64,000 nt of DNA from Leisingera daeponensis (GTDB lineage: Bacteria; Pseudomonadota; Alphaproteobacteria; Rhodobacterales; Rhodobacteraceae), in NCBI RefSeq assembly GCF_019801465.1, contig NZ_JAHVJA010000009.1, forward strand, positions 62,001 through 126,000, in the 5' to 3' direction. The notes beneath the pieces are model-generated. The model was not told the DNA's origin. It worked only from the letters and a program-made list of their open reading frames with translations, and did not search any database. The position numbers and the translations under genes are program-made. This document shows, piece after piece, positions 62,530 through 64,000 of the stretch (within the stretch, counting starts at the first letter, position 1; each line of letters begins with the position of its first letter).

Positions 62530-63600
62530 TCAGGTTTCCTTTCTGTTGGATTGGGCGAGAAGGCCGCCGGTCAACCGGCGCTGCACGGGAAAGAGCTGCA
62601 ATCCGGTTCTCTCGGAAATCAGGCCCCACAGCCCGCGCGGGGCAAACAGCATCACAGCGATGCCGGCCAGCCCAAGCGCCATCAGATACCAGGTACCGAA
62701 ATCTGCCAGCAGGCTTTGCAGGGCAAAGAAGACAAGGACGCCCAGAATAGGACCCTCGATAGTGCCCAATCCCCCGATCACCACGATGAAGATCACGTAG
62801 GCGGTCCAATCGGTGACGCTGAAGGCGGCATCCGGCGAGATCCGCGCCTTTTGCAGATAGATCAGCCCGCCAGCGATCCCGGTGCCAAAGGATGCGGTCA
62901 GAAACACCAGCCACTTCATCCGGCCCGCGTCCACGCCGACGGATTTTGCTGCTTCGGTGTTGTCGCGCACTGCTGCCAGGGCCAGCCCCCGCTTGGAACG
63001 CAGCAGCCAGTAGATGACGGCAATCGTGGCCACAGCCAGGGCCAGTGCCAGCCAGTAGGCGAGGATGTCCCGTGCCGCGCTGGCGCGCACGCCCAGCGTG
63101 TCCTGAACCCAGCTGACCAGCATCATTTCGCGCAGGGCATCGCGCGGCAGCGACGTCCCGGTTCCGCCTGCGACCGCGTGCCATTGCGCGATGATCAGGC
63201 GCGCGACCTCGGCGATGACCCAGGTGCCGATGGCGAAATAGGCTCCATGCAGCCGGAAGGCAAAAAATGCGGTGGGCACGGCCAGGACCAGCGCCGCCGC
63301 GCCCGAAAGCAGCAGCGCGGAAACAGGGTCCGCTCCGCCCAGGATGACCGATCCGTAAAGGGCATAGGCCCCGATCCCGACAAAGGCCTGCTGCCCCACG
63401 GAAACCAATCCGCCATAACCTGCCAGAAGGTTCCAGAATTGCGCCAGCACCAGCATGGTCAGGATAAAGAACAGATCCTGGATCAGCCCGCGCGAGACAA
63501 AGGCGGGGGCTGCAAAGAGCAGGGCCAGCACCGAAAGGCCAAGGATCAAGGCAATAGCGGATGCGCTTGTGCGGGTTGTAACTGCATAGGGCATGTCCAT
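62530..63600 (-). CDS. livM: Branched-chain amino acid-type ABC permease LivM
   Basis: 356 residues, eight to ten membrane segments. Typical LivM stretches are seen: NLLAGYGGLVSVGQQAFVGIGAYA, GTWVIAEVARLIIAQW, LAAVRDNTEAAKSVGVD and VIGGLGTIEGPILGVLVFF. In catabolic clusters such systems often take up aromatic acids rather than amino acids. The gene follows livH by 3 bases. No solute-binding protein or ATPase is inside the window. Confidence 0.93.
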   Translation of the reverse strand: MDMPYAVTTRTSASAIALILGLSVLALLFAAPAFVSRGLIQDLFFILTMLVLAQFWNLLAGYGGLVSVGQQAFVGIGAYALYGSVILGGADPVSALLLSGAAALVLAVPTAFFAFRLHGAYFAIGTWVIAEVARLIIAQWHAVAGGTGTSLPRDALREMMLVSWVQDTLGVRASAARDILAYWLALALAVATIAVIYWLLRSKRGLALAAVRDNTEAAKSVGVDAGRMKWLVFLTASFGTGIAGGLIYLQKARISPDAAFSVTDWTAYVIFIVVIGGLGTIEGPILGVLVFFALQSLLADFGTWYLMALGLAGIAVMLFAPRGLWGLISERTGLQLFPVQRRLTGGLLAQSNRKET

Positions 63601-63603
63601 GGC

Positions 63604-64000
63604 TCAAGCCTCCCTCGGAAACAGGCCGCGCGGGCGGATCAGCAGAACAATGAGAAAAGCAACATGCCCGGCGAGGATCTGCCACTCGGGATTGATTGCG
63701 GCGCCCAAAGTTTGCGCGACACCGATCACCACGCCCCCGGCAAGTGTCCCCCACAGGCTGCCCAAGCCGCCGATGATCACCGCTTCAAAGGCGTAGATCA
63801 GCCGGGCCGGACCAATAGAGGGGTCAAAATTCGACCGCGTGCCAAGATAGAGCGCGGCGATGGTCACCACCAGCATGGCAATTGCGGTAGCCAAGGCGAA
63901 GACCCGGTCCGGGCGGATGCCCATCAGGCCGGCAGTCACAGCATCATCTGATGTGGCGCGGAAGGCGCGGCCTATGGCAGTGCGATAGAACAGATGGTTC
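63604..64000 (-). CDS. livH: Branched-chain amino acid-type ABC permease LivH, cut by window end
   Basis: C-terminal 131 residues of LivH; the start lies beyond 64000. Family motifs are visible: TAIGRAFRATSDDAVTAGLMG and LIYAFEAVIIGGLGSLWGTLAGG. It pairs with LivM to form the membrane channel. The frame is open to the window edge. Confidence 0.92.
   Translation of the reverse strand, partial: NHLFYRTAIGRAFRATSDDAVTAGLMGIRPDRVFALATAIAMLVVTIAALYLGTRSNFDPSIGPARLIYAFEAVIIGGLGSLWGTLAGGVVIGVAQTLGAAINPEWQILAGHVAFLIVLLIRPRGLFPREA

Noticed and set aside
62528-63754. Extended upstream reading of the VOC protein to a 604-residue fusion
   Set aside because: The extra 400 residues lie out of frame over livM and livH. 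The VOC gene has its own ATG and a signal peptide at 62527.
62551-63951. A 466-codon plus-strand frame opposite livM and livH
   Set aside because: Low-complexity shadow of two conserved permease genes on the minus strand.

Overview
The window is a high-GC alphaproteobacterial chromosome segment, most likely from the Roseobacter group of Rhodobacterales. The case rests on gene content: ectoine degradation under a MocR-type EnuR regulator, several TRAP transporters, an arsJ/GAPDH/ACR3 arsenic operon, an HpbD-like epimerase beside an MttB-family protein, and very GC-rich codon use. The species cannot be fixed from the sequence alone.

Layout. 0-5.4 kb: SDR (cut by the window edge), an HpbD-like hydroxyproline-betaine epimerase and a non-pyrrolysine MttB-family methyltransferase on the minus strand, divergent from a 3-hydroxybenzoate/phenol hydroxylase. 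6.4-9.7 kb: acyl-CoA dehydrogenase and CoA-transferase with a divergent LysR regulator. 9.9-16 kb: 5-oxoprolinase pxpA-pxpC-pxpB with a three-part TRAP transporter and a divergent winged-helix regulator. 16-20.5 kb: SnoaL-like protein, LysR, YfcC-type carrier and GntR regulator. 20.8-24.6 kb: AraC regulator and a two-subunit molybdenum hydroxylase. 24.9-29.1 kb: arsenic operon headed by an ArsR-ArsC fusion. 29.3-36.8 kb: ectoine degradation (doeA-doeB-doeX-doeC-doeD) with enuR, lacking uptake genes and carrying a probable scar of eutA-eutC.

37-46.1 kb is the most unusual part: a tightly overlapped plus-strand operon encoding a Hanks-type kinase, an FHA protein, a PP2C phosphatase, three P-loop GTPases (one dynamin-like, one with degenerate GTPase motifs), a Roadblock-like small protein and an unassigned protein. 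No secretion-system structural gene is present. It looks like a phospho-signalling module coupled to dynamin-like GTPases.

46.2-49.7 kb: a GNAT acetyltransferase, tRNA-Arg(TCT), a solitary TniQ-family protein without a transposase, then roughly 800 bases with no convincing gene. 49.7-53.3 kb: MFS exporter, GlcG/HbpS-like protein, IclR regulator and an ohrR/ohr pair with operators. 53.7-64 kb: one long minus-strand catabolic operon (LivH and LivM permeases, an exported VOC protein, a TfdB-like phenol hydroxylase, GST, hydroxyquinol 1,2-dioxygenase, BKACE, nitroreductase, TRAP binding protein and fused TRAP permease, YciI). It suggests uptake and degradation of a phenol through hydroxyquinol and possibly 3-oxoadipate.
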